Shown here: in pieces, positions 55,134 to 64,000 of the stretch
Layout of the letters: the number at the start of each line of letters is the position of its first letter
Numbering within the stretch: the stretch's first letter is position 1
DNA from: Ichthyophis bannanicus
Taxonomy: Eukaryota; Chordata; Amphibia; Gymnophiona; Ichthyophiidae
DNA: 64,000 nucleotides
Direction: 5' to 3'
Assembly (NCBI GenBank): GCA_033557465.1
Contig: CM066047.1
Location: forward strand, 3,100,001-3,164,000
Position numbers and translations under genes: made by a program
The notes under the pieces: model-generated
Told to the model about the DNA's origin: nothing
The model's input: the letters and a program-made list of their open reading frames with translations, nothing else
Database searches by the model: none

Positions 55134-56202
55134 GAGGAATAGAAACATAGAAACATGATGACAGAAAAAGACCACAAGGCCCATCTAGTCTGTCCTTCCA
55201 TAACAACAACTACAACAGTCCACTTTTTACCTTTAGAGATCCTCTGTGTTGGTCCCATGCTTTTTTGAATTCAGTTACTGTCCTCATCTCTACCACCTCC
55301 ACTGGGAAACTATTCCACGGATCCACTACTCTTTCCGTAAAGAAATATTTCCGCATATCACTCCTGAATCTATCTCCCTTCACCCTCATCCCATGTCCCC
55401 TCGTAGCAGAACTTGCTTTCAATTGAAAGAGGCTCTCTCCCTGAACATTTATGCCACGGAGGTATTTAAACATCTCAATCATATCACCTCTATCCCGCCT
55501 TTCCTCTAAGGTGTACATATTAAGATCCTTAAGTCTGTCCTCATATGCTTTATAATGAAGACCACTAATCATCTTAGTAGCACCCCTCTGTACCGACTCC
55601 ATCCTGTTCACATCCTTTTGAAGGTGCGGTCTCCAGAATTGCACACCATACTCCAAATGAGGTCGCACCAAAGACTTATACAGAGGCATTATCACCTCCT
55701 TTTTTCTGCTAGCCATTCCTCTCCGTATGCACCCAAGCATCCTTCTAGCTTTAGCCGTCGCCTTTTCTACCTGTTTAGCTACTTTAAGATCATCGGACAC
55801 AACTACGCCTAGGTCCCGCTCTTCTTTAGTGGACAAAAGTACTTCACCTCCTATGCTGTATTGCTCCCTTGGATTGCTGCAGCCCAAATGCATGACCTTA
55901 CATTTTTTAACATTAAATCCCAGCTGCCAAATTCTAGACCATTCTTCAAGCTTAGCTAGATCCCTCCTCATGTTATCTACACCTTCCTGGGTGTCTACTT
56001 TATTGCAGATTTTGGTATCATCTGCAAAGAGGCAAACCTTACCCGACAGCCCTTCCGCTATATCACTAACAAAGATGTTAAAAAGAATCGGACCAAGGAC
56101 AGATCCCTGGGGCACACCACTGGTAACATCCTTCTCCTCAGAGTGAGCTCCATTTACTTGTACTCTTTGTCGCCTCCCACCCAACCAATTTCTAACCCAA
56201 AA
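55134..56202 (-). mobile_element. CR1-B LINE, 5'-truncated
   Basis: Minus strand 324-codon frame (55210-56184): [91 protein letters not shown]. 3' end atagaaacatagaaacatgatg at 55138. Intact frame; same family as 19489-23717. Confidence 0.92.
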
Positions 56203-58260
56203 CTAAAAGGAGCGGTTCCAAAGGTTAAAGACTTACAGCAAGCTTGGGCGTTATTTAAAACTACTATCCTCGAAGCCCAGACCAGCTGTATTCCACGCAT
56301 TCAGAAGAGTGGAAGAAAGTCCAAAAAACTGCCAGCATGGTTTAAAGGTGAGGTCAGAGAGGCTGTTGCTGCCAAAAAAGCAACCTTCAGGAAATGGAAA
56401 AAAGAGCCAAATGATGAAAACTGGAAACAGCACAAGCACTGGCAAGTTAAATGCAAAGCATTGATAAGGCAGGCAAAGCGGGAATTTGAGAAGAAACTTG
56501 CTACGGAAGAAAAAACACAGAATAAAGACCTTTTCAAGTACATTCGTAGCAAAAGGCCTGTGAGAGAGTCAATTGGACCGTTAGATGATAGAGGGGTAAA
56601 AGGGGCAGTAAGAGGAGACAAGGCTATAGCAGAGAGACTGAATGAATTCTTTGCTTCGGTCTTTACTGAGGAAGATGTAGGGATGTTACCCAAGACTGAA
56701 GTGGTATTTAAAGGTGATACTGCAGAGGAATTGAGAGAAATATCGCTACACCGGGAAGATATATTACAACTATTTGATAAACTGAATAGTAGAAAATCAC
56801 CTGGACCAGATGGTATACATCCCAGAGTGTTGAAAGAACTGAAATATGAGATTGCAGACCTGCTATTGGTAATCTGTGAACTTTCATTAAAATCATCTGT
56901 AATACCTGAAGATTGGAGGGTCGCCAACGTAACACCAATTTTTAAAAAGGGTTCCAGGGGTGACCCAGGAAATTACAGACCGGTCAGCCTGACGTCGGTA
57001 CCAGGGAAAATGGTAGAAACCATCATAAAGAACAAAATTACGCAGCATGTAGATAGTCATGGCCTAATGGGAGACAGCCAACATGGCTTTAGACAAGGAA
57101 GATCTTGTCTTACTAATCTGATATGTTTTTTTGAAGGTGTGCATAAACAGGTAGACAAAGGTGAGTCGGTTGATATAGTGTATCTGGACTTTCAGAAAGC
57201 TTTTGACAAGGTCCCCCATCAGAGACTTTTGGCGAAGCTAAAAAGTCATGGGATAGGAGGCAGTGTACTATTGTGGATCGGGAACTGGTTAAAAGATAGA
57301 AAGCAGAGGGTAGGGCTAAATGGCCAATATTCTCAATGGAAAAAGGTGATTAGTGGAGTACCCCAGGGATCTGTACTGGGTCCGCTACTTTTTGACATAT
57401 TCATAAATGACCTGGAAAAGGGAATAACTAGTGAGGTTATCAAATTTGCAGATGACACAAAACTGTTTAAAGCTGTTAAAACCCAAGAGGATTGTGGAAA
57501 ACTGCAGGAGGATCTGGATAAATTGGAAGACTGGGCATCCAAATGGCAGATGAAATTTAATGTGGACAAGTGCAAAGTTATGCACCTAGGAAAGAACAAC
57601 CCACACTATAGTTACACGATGCAAGGCTCCACATTAGAAACCACCACCCAGGAAAAAGATTTAGGAGTCATCGTGGATAACATGTTAAAACCCTCCGCCC
57701 AGTGTGCAGCGGCGGCCAAGAAAGCAAATAGAATGCTAGGTATCATAAGGAAAGGGATGGAGAATAAAACAAAGGATATTATAATGCCTCTGTATCGCTC
57801 CATGGTACGACCGCACCTTGAATATTGTGTGCAATTCTGGTCACCATATCTTAAAAAGGACATAGCGTTATTAGAAAAAGTACAGAGAAGAGTCACCAAA
57901 TTGGTGAAGGGGATGGAAGGCTACTCCTATGAAGAGAGGCTAAAAAGGTTAGGGCTCTTTAGCCTGGAAAAGAGACGGCTGAGGGGAGATATGATAGAGG
58001 TCTATAAATTAATGAATGGAGTGGAACGGATAAACGTGGATCAATTGTTTACACTATCAGAATATAGAAAGACTAGGGGACATGTAATGAAGCTACAGGG
58101 TAAACTATTTAAGACAAATAAGAGAAAATATTTTTTCACTCAACGTGTAATCAAACTCTGGAATCTGTTACCGGAGGATGTGGTGAGGGCTGTTAGTATA
58201 GCTGGGTTTAAAAAAGCTTTGGACAAGTTCCTGGAGGAAAGGTCCATAAACCACTATTAA
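56203..58260 (+). CDS. CR1 ORF2 linker and reverse transcriptase
   Basis: About 685 uninterrupted codons; the codons before 56203 in the same frame belong to the inserted CR1-B. Order: linker ([20 protein letters not shown]), [22 protein letters not shown] fingers ([31 protein letters not shown]), palm ([37 protein letters not shown]), catalytic FADDTKLFK, then thumb ([19 protein letters not shown]) and C-terminal [20 protein letters not shown]. The catalytic aspartates are kept. The upstream endonuclease is broken, so the copy cannot be autonomous. Length and integrity suggest a recent insertion. Confidence 0.9.
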   Translation, partial: LKGAVPKVKDLQQAWALFKTTILEAQTSCIPRIQKSGRKSKKLPAWFKGEVREAVAAKKATFRKWKKEPNDENWKQHKHWQVKCKALIRQAKREFEKKLATEEKTQNKDLFKYIRSKRPVRESIGPLDDRGVKGAVRGDKAIAERLNEFFASVFTEEDVGMLPKTEVVFKGDTAEELREISLHREDILQLFDKLNSRKSPGPDGIHPRVLKELKYEIADLLLVICELSLKSSVIPEDWRVANVTPIFKKGSRGDPGNYRPVSLTSVPGKMVETIIKNKITQHVDSHGLMGDSQHGFRQGRSCLTNLICFFEGVHKQVDKGESVDIVYLDFQKAFDKVPHQRLLAKLKSHGIGGSVLLWIGNWLKDRKQRVGLNGQYSQWKKVISGVPQGSVLGPLLFDIFINDLEKGITSEVIKFADDTKLFKAVKTQEDCGKLQEDLDKLEDWASKWQMKFNVDKCKVMHLGKNNPHYSYTMQGSTLETTTQEKDLGVIVDNMLKPSAQCAAAAKKANRMLGIIRKGMENKTKDIIMPLYRSMVRPHLEYCVQFWSPYLKKDIALLEKVQRRVTKLVKGMEGYSYEERLKRLGLFSLEKRRLRGDMIEVYKLMNGVERINVDQLFTLSEYRKTRGHVMKLQGKLFKTNKRKYFFTQRVIKLWNLLPEDVVRAVSIAGFKKALDKFLEERSINHY

Positions 58261-59867
58261 AAAGGACCCAGGATATCAATGCTTGACCCAGTACAAGCAT
58301 TGAGGAACCTGTGTCTTTTGGGGATATTGCTAGGTACGTATGACCTAGATTGGCCACTGTTGGAAACAGGCTACTGGGCTCGATGGACCTCGGTCTGACC
58401 CAGTATGGCATGTCTTATGTTCTTATGTTCTTAAGGGTTTGCCCTTATCTTTTGGATATCGCAGCAGCCTTTGACTCTGTGAGCCACGAGCTGCTATTGG
58501 GTTGCCTCGAGGAAAAGGGAATACAGGACTCAGCTCTAAGCTGGTGCAAATCCTACCTGACCGACAGATGGCAGCACGTAAGAACCGGCACCTCAACCTC
58601 GGAACCCTTCCAACAAAAACAGGGTGTGCCGCAAGGCTCTTCACTATCGGCACTGATGTTCAACATATACATGCAGCCCATCTGTGCCCTGATTCGCTCT
58701 TTTAACGTCGCCTGCCAGGTATATGCAGACGACGTACTGCTATACATGCCTTTCTCATCGGACCAGCCTGACTTCTCCCCACTAACGGGCTGCTTTGACG
58801 CGGTTGCCGACTGGCTCCATACCCAAAATCTCTGAATAAACCACAATAAAACAGATGTTCTCCATCACGAGGAACCAAGGTTTCACCTCTCCAGCCACCT
58901 TAAAGGTGAAGGATGCCGAACTGACTGCCAAACCCACAATCCGCTACCTAGGGGTCACTTTGGACCAACAGCTGGACTTAAAAACCCACATAGGAAATGC
59001 AGTCAAGGCAATATACCACAAAATACGGACACTACAACATCTGCGACCGCTACTGGACCCTGATGACTTCCGCACAATCTACCAAGCCCTTGTAATCCTA
59101 CATTTCGACTATGCTAATGCAATCCTACACGGACTCTCACAGGTAGCACTGAACCCACTCCAGCTGGCAATGAACTCAGCCGCCAGAATTCTATATGGAC
59201 CATCTAGAACAGACCACATTACACCAATCCTGAAACAGCTCCACTGGTTACCAATCCATGGCAGACTAGCTTTCAAGATCCTAGTAATGACCTTCAAGGC
59301 CATAAACAACCAACCGACCACCTCCATCACTGGGCTAATCCACCCCACACCTCCGACCAGATCCAGAAGACCCGCAGCTGTCAACAAACTGATAACACCC
59401 AACACAATAACAAAATACAACCATGCAACATCCAACAGAGCATTCATGCTTTTTGCACCCAAATGCTGGAATGCCCTCCCGATAGCCATTAGAGCATGCA
59501 CTGACCTAGCCAAATTTAGGAAGGCACTGAAGCACCACCTATTCTTGCAGTACTACCCGGAAGACAGCACACAAACAGACACTCCAAGCTACAGGACTTT
59601 GCCAACAACACACCCAACACACTCTCCTGCAGCTAACCCCTCAAACACCACGCCACATAAATATTAGGAGGTTCAGACTGTTACTAGTATATATACTTTG
59701 TAGATAGTTACCCCAGTTATGTCCAAGTTATAGTTCCTGTTCATTGTAAATACAATGCAGCCCGACTGCCTTGTATAGGGGTCTGTTATATGTAAACTGC
59801 ACTGATTTGAATAGCGCGGTATAGAAGAGAACGTAAATAAATAAATAAATAAAACTTAAGAGATAAG

Positions 59868-62775
59868 TTTATTTTGATTTTATCCTCTTGCTATAAAGGG
59901 ATCCACTATGTCTGTCCCATGCCATTTTGAATTCTGTCACTGTATTTGCCTCCACTACTTCCATTGGGAGGGCATTTCAAGCATCCGCCACCCTTTCAGT
60001 GAAAAGGTATTTCCTGACGTTGCCTTTTAGCTTACCCCCCTTGCAGCTGTATGTTATGCCCTCTAGTTTTACAGCTTCCCCATCTTTGAAAAAGGTTTGT
60101 TTGTTCATTAATACCCTTTAAGTTCTTAAAGGTCTGTATTATATCTCCCCTGTACCTCATCTCCTCCAGAGTGTACATATTTAGGTCTTCAAGTCTCTTC
60201 TTATACCTCTTCTGGCACAGGCTCCAAATCATTTTGGTCACCTTCCTCTGAACTGTTTCCAGTCTTTTTATGGTCTCCATACTGAACACAATATTCCAAG
60301 TGATGCCTCACCAGCGACTTGTACAGTGGCATCAGTACCTCTTCCTTTCTGCTAGTAATTCCTCTTTGTATGCAACCCATCATCCTTCTGGCTTTTGCCA
60401 CAGCCTTGTCACACTATTTCACTATCTTGAGATCCTCAGAAACAATCACTCCAAGGTCCTTCTCCTGGTCTGTGCACACCAACCTTTCGCGACCTATCAC
60501 ATACATTACCCTTGAATTTCTGCATCCCAAGTGCATGACACTGCAATTCTTCACATTAAATCTTAACTGCCAAGCATTAGACCATTCTTCCAGCTTTTGT
60601 AGATCTTTCCTCATTTTATCCACTCCCACAGGGGAGTCCACTCTGTTGCAAATTTTCGTGTTATCTGCATAAAGACAAACTTTTCTATTCAGTCCTTCAG
60701 CAATATCACTCACAAATACATTGAACAATACCGGTCCCGGGACCAATCCCTGGGGCAAACTGCTAATCACCTTCCTTTCATCTGAGTGAGTTCTGTTTAC
60801 CATCACCTTCTGACGTCTGTCAGTCAACCAATTTCTGATCCAGTTCACCACCTTAGGACCCATTCCCAGGCTGTTCAGTTTCTTGATAAGCCTCCTAAGA
60901 GGAACAGAATCAAAGGACTTGCTGAAATCTAGGTAGATTGCATACATCACATGCCCTTGATCTAAATCTCTGGTCACCCAGTCAAAGAACTCAATGAGGT
61001 TTATTTGGCATGATCATCCTTTGGTAAAACCATGTTGCCTCGGATCATTCAACTTACTAGTTTCAAGAAAGTCCATTGTTCTCTCTTTCAGGAGTGCCTC
61101 CATTACTTTTCCCACCACCAAGGTAAGCCTTACTGGCCTGTAGTTTGTCACTTCTTCCCAACTACCACTTTTGTGGAGAGGTACCATATCAGCCCTTCTC
61201 CAGTCCTGAGGAACTTCTCCAGTCTCCAAGAATCTGTTAAAAACATCATTTAAAGGCCCTGCAAGAACCTTTCTGAGCTCTTTCAATATCCTGGGATGTA
61301 TCCCATCCAGTCCCATAGCCTTGTTTGCTTTCAGTTTTACAAGTTGCTCTAACAAATCATCTTTTGTGAATGGTGTGGTATCTACTCCATTCCCATTTGT
61401 ATATTTGACAATCACAGCTGGTCCTCCTCCAGGATTTTCTTTAGTTAAAACAGAAGTATTTGTTTAGCTTTTTCGCTTTTTCAATGTCACTTTCCACGAA
61501 TCCGTTCTCGGCACTTTTAAATCTTGCAATTCCACCTCTGATCTTCCTCTTCTTCCAAATATTTATTTACATTCTCTTATATACCGCGCTATTCTGCATC
61601 AGTGCGGTTTACATTGAACAAACTGAAATTACATTGAACAGGGCATTATAACTTGGAGATAACTATTTTACAGGGCACATGGGCTATGGAGGGTTAAGTG
61701 GCATGCCCAAGACCACAAGGAGCACCTGTGGGACTAGAAACCCCAGTCCTTCCGGCCCAAGGTTGCTGTCCTCTAGTGGGATTTGAACCCCCGACCTTCC
61801 GGCCTGAAGTTCCTTGCCCCAACCACTAGGCCACTCCTCCACTCCTGAATATACCTGAAAAATGTTTTGTCTCCACACTTCAGATCTGTAGCCATCTTTT
61901 CTTCTGCCTTTGATTTTGCTCTTTTTGTCTTTTTTTAGCTTTACCCTGTATTCTTTTTTGTGTTCCTCTGTTTGTGAACTTCTGAATTTAGTGAAAGCTG
62001 TGGTTTTTATTTGTGCAGCCACTTCTTTGGAGAACCATATAGGTTTACTTTTCCTCTTGTTTTTATTTACTTTCCTTACAGATGTATCTGTTGCCCCTTT
62101 TATTGCCTCCTTTAGTTTAGCCCACTGCAATTCCACTTCCCTTGCCTCCTCCCATCCTGCCAACTATTCCTTCAGGCACTTGGCCATTTTACTGAAGTCA
62201 GCGTTTCTGAAGTCTAGGACTTTGAGCTTGCTGTGATTGGACTCTGCCTTGGTTTTTATCTCAAACCACACCATGTGATGATCGCTTCTGCTCATGTGGG
62301 CACCCACTTGGACATTCGACATGGTATCTCCATTGGCGAGTAATAAATCCAGCATCAACCTTTTCCTGGCCAGTTCCATCACCATTTGTCTAAGATTCAA
62401 TGCTTCTTGGAAGGTATCCACTATCTTGTTCTTTCCAGATTTGCAGAAAGAATACTCCAATCCACATCAGGTAGATTAAAGTTACCGAATATGATCACTT
62501 CCTCCTTCATGGCTACCTTTGCAATATCAATAATCAAGTCTCTATCCATTTCTTCGGTTTGAATTGGAGGCCTGTAGACTACACCAGTATGGATGATAGT
62601 GCCATCTCGTCTTTCCAACACAATCCACAGTGTTTCTTCTTTTCCCCATGTCCCCTGCACTTTGGCAGCTTTAATATTGCTTTTGATACATAGGACGGCT
62701 ACTCATCGCTTTTCTGCCTTCTCTTTCTCTTCTAAATGAATTATATTCAGCTATGGCTATATCCAGAATGGCATA
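59868..62775 (-). mobile_element. CR1-C LINE, old
   Basis: Minus-strand pieces: endonuclease (62164-62660; TIIHTGVVYRPPIQTEEMDR, IFGNFNLPDVDW, RSDHHMVWFEI), linker (61850-62163), RT (61014-61415 LKANKAMGLDGIHPRILKEL; 60414-60977 AIYLDFSKSFDSVP, LYADNTKICNRVD) and thumb (60032-60401). The catalytic aspartate pair is altered (ADN for ADD). SINE inserted at 61561-61846. Confidence 0.88.
61561..61846 (-). mobile_element. tRNA-SINE family 1 with P/W-type L2 tail
   Basis: Complete: tail at low coordinates (tctcttatataccgcgctat), B box complement gggatttgaaccccc (61777-61791), A box complement ccactaggccactcc (61823-61837). aatat on both sides may be the target duplication. Confidence 0.92.
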
Positions 62776-63907
62776 GTGTTGACGGCGGAGGATCACATTT
62801 CTGTGACAACAACACCAAACTTAAACTGCACGGAAGAAAGGCCCGGCAATCTACTTCTGTATCTTGCCATGAAAACCCAATGGATAGTTACAACAAAACA
62901 AATTGTGCTATAGTGCTGGAAGATGAGACCCCCAGGTCGTAAGGCACTCAACTAGCTACTGGGGAAGAGCTGAAGACTTCTCAGAGTAAAGCCAGCATTT
63001 ATGATGTGGTTGGATCAAAGCCCTCGGGACGTCTGACTGCTGATGTAGCTGCGCATGAAATGAGAGTCAGAAGCTGTAAAAATGTCTTACGCACGCATTG
63101 GAACATGGAACGTACGAAGCATGAATCAAGGGAAGTTGGAGGTGGTCAAGAATGAAATGGAACGTGTACAACTTGATCTGTTGGGTGTCAGCGAACTGAA
63201 ATGGACTGGCATCGGGCACTTTGCATCAGATGATCACATGGTCTACTATGCTGGAAATGAAAGACAAAGAAGAAATGGTGTTGCATTCATAATAAAGAAG
63301 AAACTTGCAAGAACTATAATGAAATACAATGCAGTCAACAAATGCTTAATCTCTATTCGTCTATGAGGAATGCCTATCAACACAACTATAATTCAAGTAT
63401 ATGCCCCAACAACAGCTGCAGAAGAGAATGAAATTGAAGAGTTCTATGAACAAGTACAAGCTGAAATTGACAGAACATGCAAACAGGATATCCTGATAGT
63501 CATGGGTGACTGGAACGCAAACGTTGGCAACAAAGAAGAAGGCAAAGTAGTTGGAAAATATGGACTTGGCAACAGAAATGAAGCTGGAGAAAGACTGATA
63601 GAAATCTGCAAGACCAACGACCTATTCATCTCAAACACCTTCTTCCATCAACACAAGTGGCGACTGTATACATGGACTTCACCCAATGGATTGTATAAAA
63701 ATCAAATTGACTACATCTGTGGAAGTCAACGATGGAAAGGTTCTATAACATCAACAAAGACAAAACCTGGAGCTGACTGTGGTACAGATCATCCAACTAC
63801 TAGTATGCAAACTCAAGCTAAAGTTGAAAAAGAGCAAACCACTCATGAATGCAGCAAAATATGACCTTGAGAATATACCACTGGAATTTAAAGACTGCCT
63901 GCAAAAT
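62776..63907 (+). mobile_element. RTE/BovB LINE, 5' part
   Basis: 5' UTR (ggcggaggatcac...ggaagatgagacccccaggtc) followed by ORF2 from 63082. The element is interrupted by a SINE at about 63908, so its RT is not in the window. The leader and ORF start match BovB-type elements as I remember them. Confidence 0.85.
63082..63864 (+). pseudogene. RTE/BovB endonuclease domain
   Basis: Frame 63082-63366 reads ARIGTWNVRSMNQGKLEVVK, LLGVSELKWTGIGHF and RRNGVAFIIKKK. One TGA (63364-63366), then 63370-63864 with TTIIQVYAPTTAAEE, ILIVMGDWNANVGNKEEGKV, RLIEICKTNDLFISNTFF, YTWTSPNGLYKNQIDYI and GADCGTDHP. These are the apurinic/apyrimidinic endonuclease blocks of RTE/BovB LINEs. Such frames are often mislabelled craniofacial development protein 2-like. 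Confidence 0.9.
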
Positions 63908-64000
63908 CGAATTGCTGCTTTAGATACAAATTTATTTATTTTATTTTATTTATTTACATTCTCTTATATACCGTGCTATTCTGCATCAGTACGGTTTACA
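63908..64000 (-). mobile_element. tRNA-SINE family 1, tail, cut by window end
   Basis: aaatttatttatttta followed by tctcttatataccgtgctat and cagtacggtttaca, the P/W-type tail; the rest lies beyond 64000. Confidence 0.9.

Larger units (their letters stand above)
54389..58434 (+). mobile_element. CR1-A LINE with long intact RT frame
   Basis: Endonuclease 54392-55133 (CLYANARSLSNKMGELEYM, IALSETWWKEDNQWDT, MGDFNYPGIDW) with stops at about 54682 and 54875, interrupted by CR1-B at 55134, then linker and RT 56203-58260 without a stop. 3' UTR ends with tctgacccagtatggcatg and the octamer tail (ttatgttc)n. Inserted in L2 copy W. Confidence 0.92.
52333..59667 (+). pseudogene. L2 ORF2 copy W, broken
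   Basis: Start ATG near 52333 gives a short hydrophobic peptide (HPILAIATIIYFLAG), then a stop. Endonuclease 52540-53217 (ALINARSIRKKWTV, LMVTETWLSDDDP, WLLGDFNLP, PVPWSDHSLI) has a TGA at about 52775. RT begins 54086 (SFRPISSIPLLAKIIENVV), is cut by CR1, and resumes with LLDIAAAFDSVSHELL, GVPQGSSLSALMFNIYMQ, the catalytic YADDVLLYM, a TGA near 58832, and 58855-59667 with LHFDYANAILHGL and APKCWNALPIAI. Confidence 0.85.
51896..59853 (+). mobile_element. L2 LINE copy W, split by SINE and CR1
   Basis: Leader with about five 69-bp units (51900-52300), ORF2 start near 52333, endonuclease to 53220, SINE, RT to 54388, CR1 (54389-58434), RT from 58435, and 3' tail gcgcggtatagaagagaa and (aaat)n ending about 59853. 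No promoter monomers are seen; the 5' end may be truncated. Confidence 0.85.

Noticed and set aside
56143..56202. First 20 codons of the 705-codon frame at 56143-58260
   Set aside because: They come from the inserted antisense CR1-B, not from the CR1-A ORF2.
63082..63864. Host gene resembling craniofacial development protein 2
   Set aside because: The sequence is the endonuclease domain of an RTE/BovB LINE; such labels in databases usually come from domesticated or mis-annotated LINE fragments.

Overview
The window reads as a transposon-choked intron region of a tetrapod genome. The only recognisable host coding sequence is one 337-bp exon on the minus strand (50945-51281). It encodes the transmembrane segment and juxtamembrane linker of a synaptotagmin of the SYT3/6/9/10 group, closest in my memory to SYT9. 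On that reading, positions above 51281 are upstream intron and positions below 50945 are downstream intron. DIRS, CR1, several L2 lineages, an RTE/BovB LINE, tRNA-headed SINEs and hAT elements occur together, which fits an amphibian. A caecilian is my best guess, but the species is inference.

Layout. 0-5 kb: diverged tRNA-like SINEs, a GC-rich stretch, a Penelope-like motif and small MITEs. 5.1-24.3 kb: one old minus-strand L2-like LINE (here called L2-B), split into at least seven pieces by later insertions. The insertions are a full-length L2 (copy P, 5.69-11.12 kb), three solo LTRs (one nested in another), SINEs, a CR1 and a hairpin-rich DNA element. 24.3-33.3 kb: CR1 and RTE fragments and two DIRS remnants. 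33.3-37.5 kb: a CR1 split by a hAT-type MITE that is itself split by a solo LTR. 37.5-49.5 kb: an L2 (copy Y/Z) split by a solo LTR and by a second full-length L2 (copy X), which is in turn split by a CR1. 49.5-51.9 kb: hairpin MITE, DIRS end, and the synaptotagmin exon. 51.9-59.9 kb: an L2 (copy W) split by a SINE and by a CR1 that contains another CR1. 59.9-64 kb: a minus-strand CR1 and the 5' half of an RTE/BovB LINE.

The most novel signal is a family of five solo LTRs of about 1.5-1.6 kb. Each has TG...CA ends and an exact 4-bp target duplication. Each carries one long reading frame (303-395 codons) filling its U3 region. The predicted proteins share a C-terminal MDCS motif, and some share a KWGKG motif and a KQAE-led amphipathic helix. 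The frames are open at the LTR's 5' edge, and the two closest copies differ by in-frame indels, suggesting selection on a protein encoded in the 3' LTR of a parental LTR element.

Other notable systems are L2 elements with tandem promoter monomers, L2 ORFs that begin with signal-peptide-like segments, SINEs with one tRNA head joined to two different L2 tails, and long near-perfect DNA hairpins.
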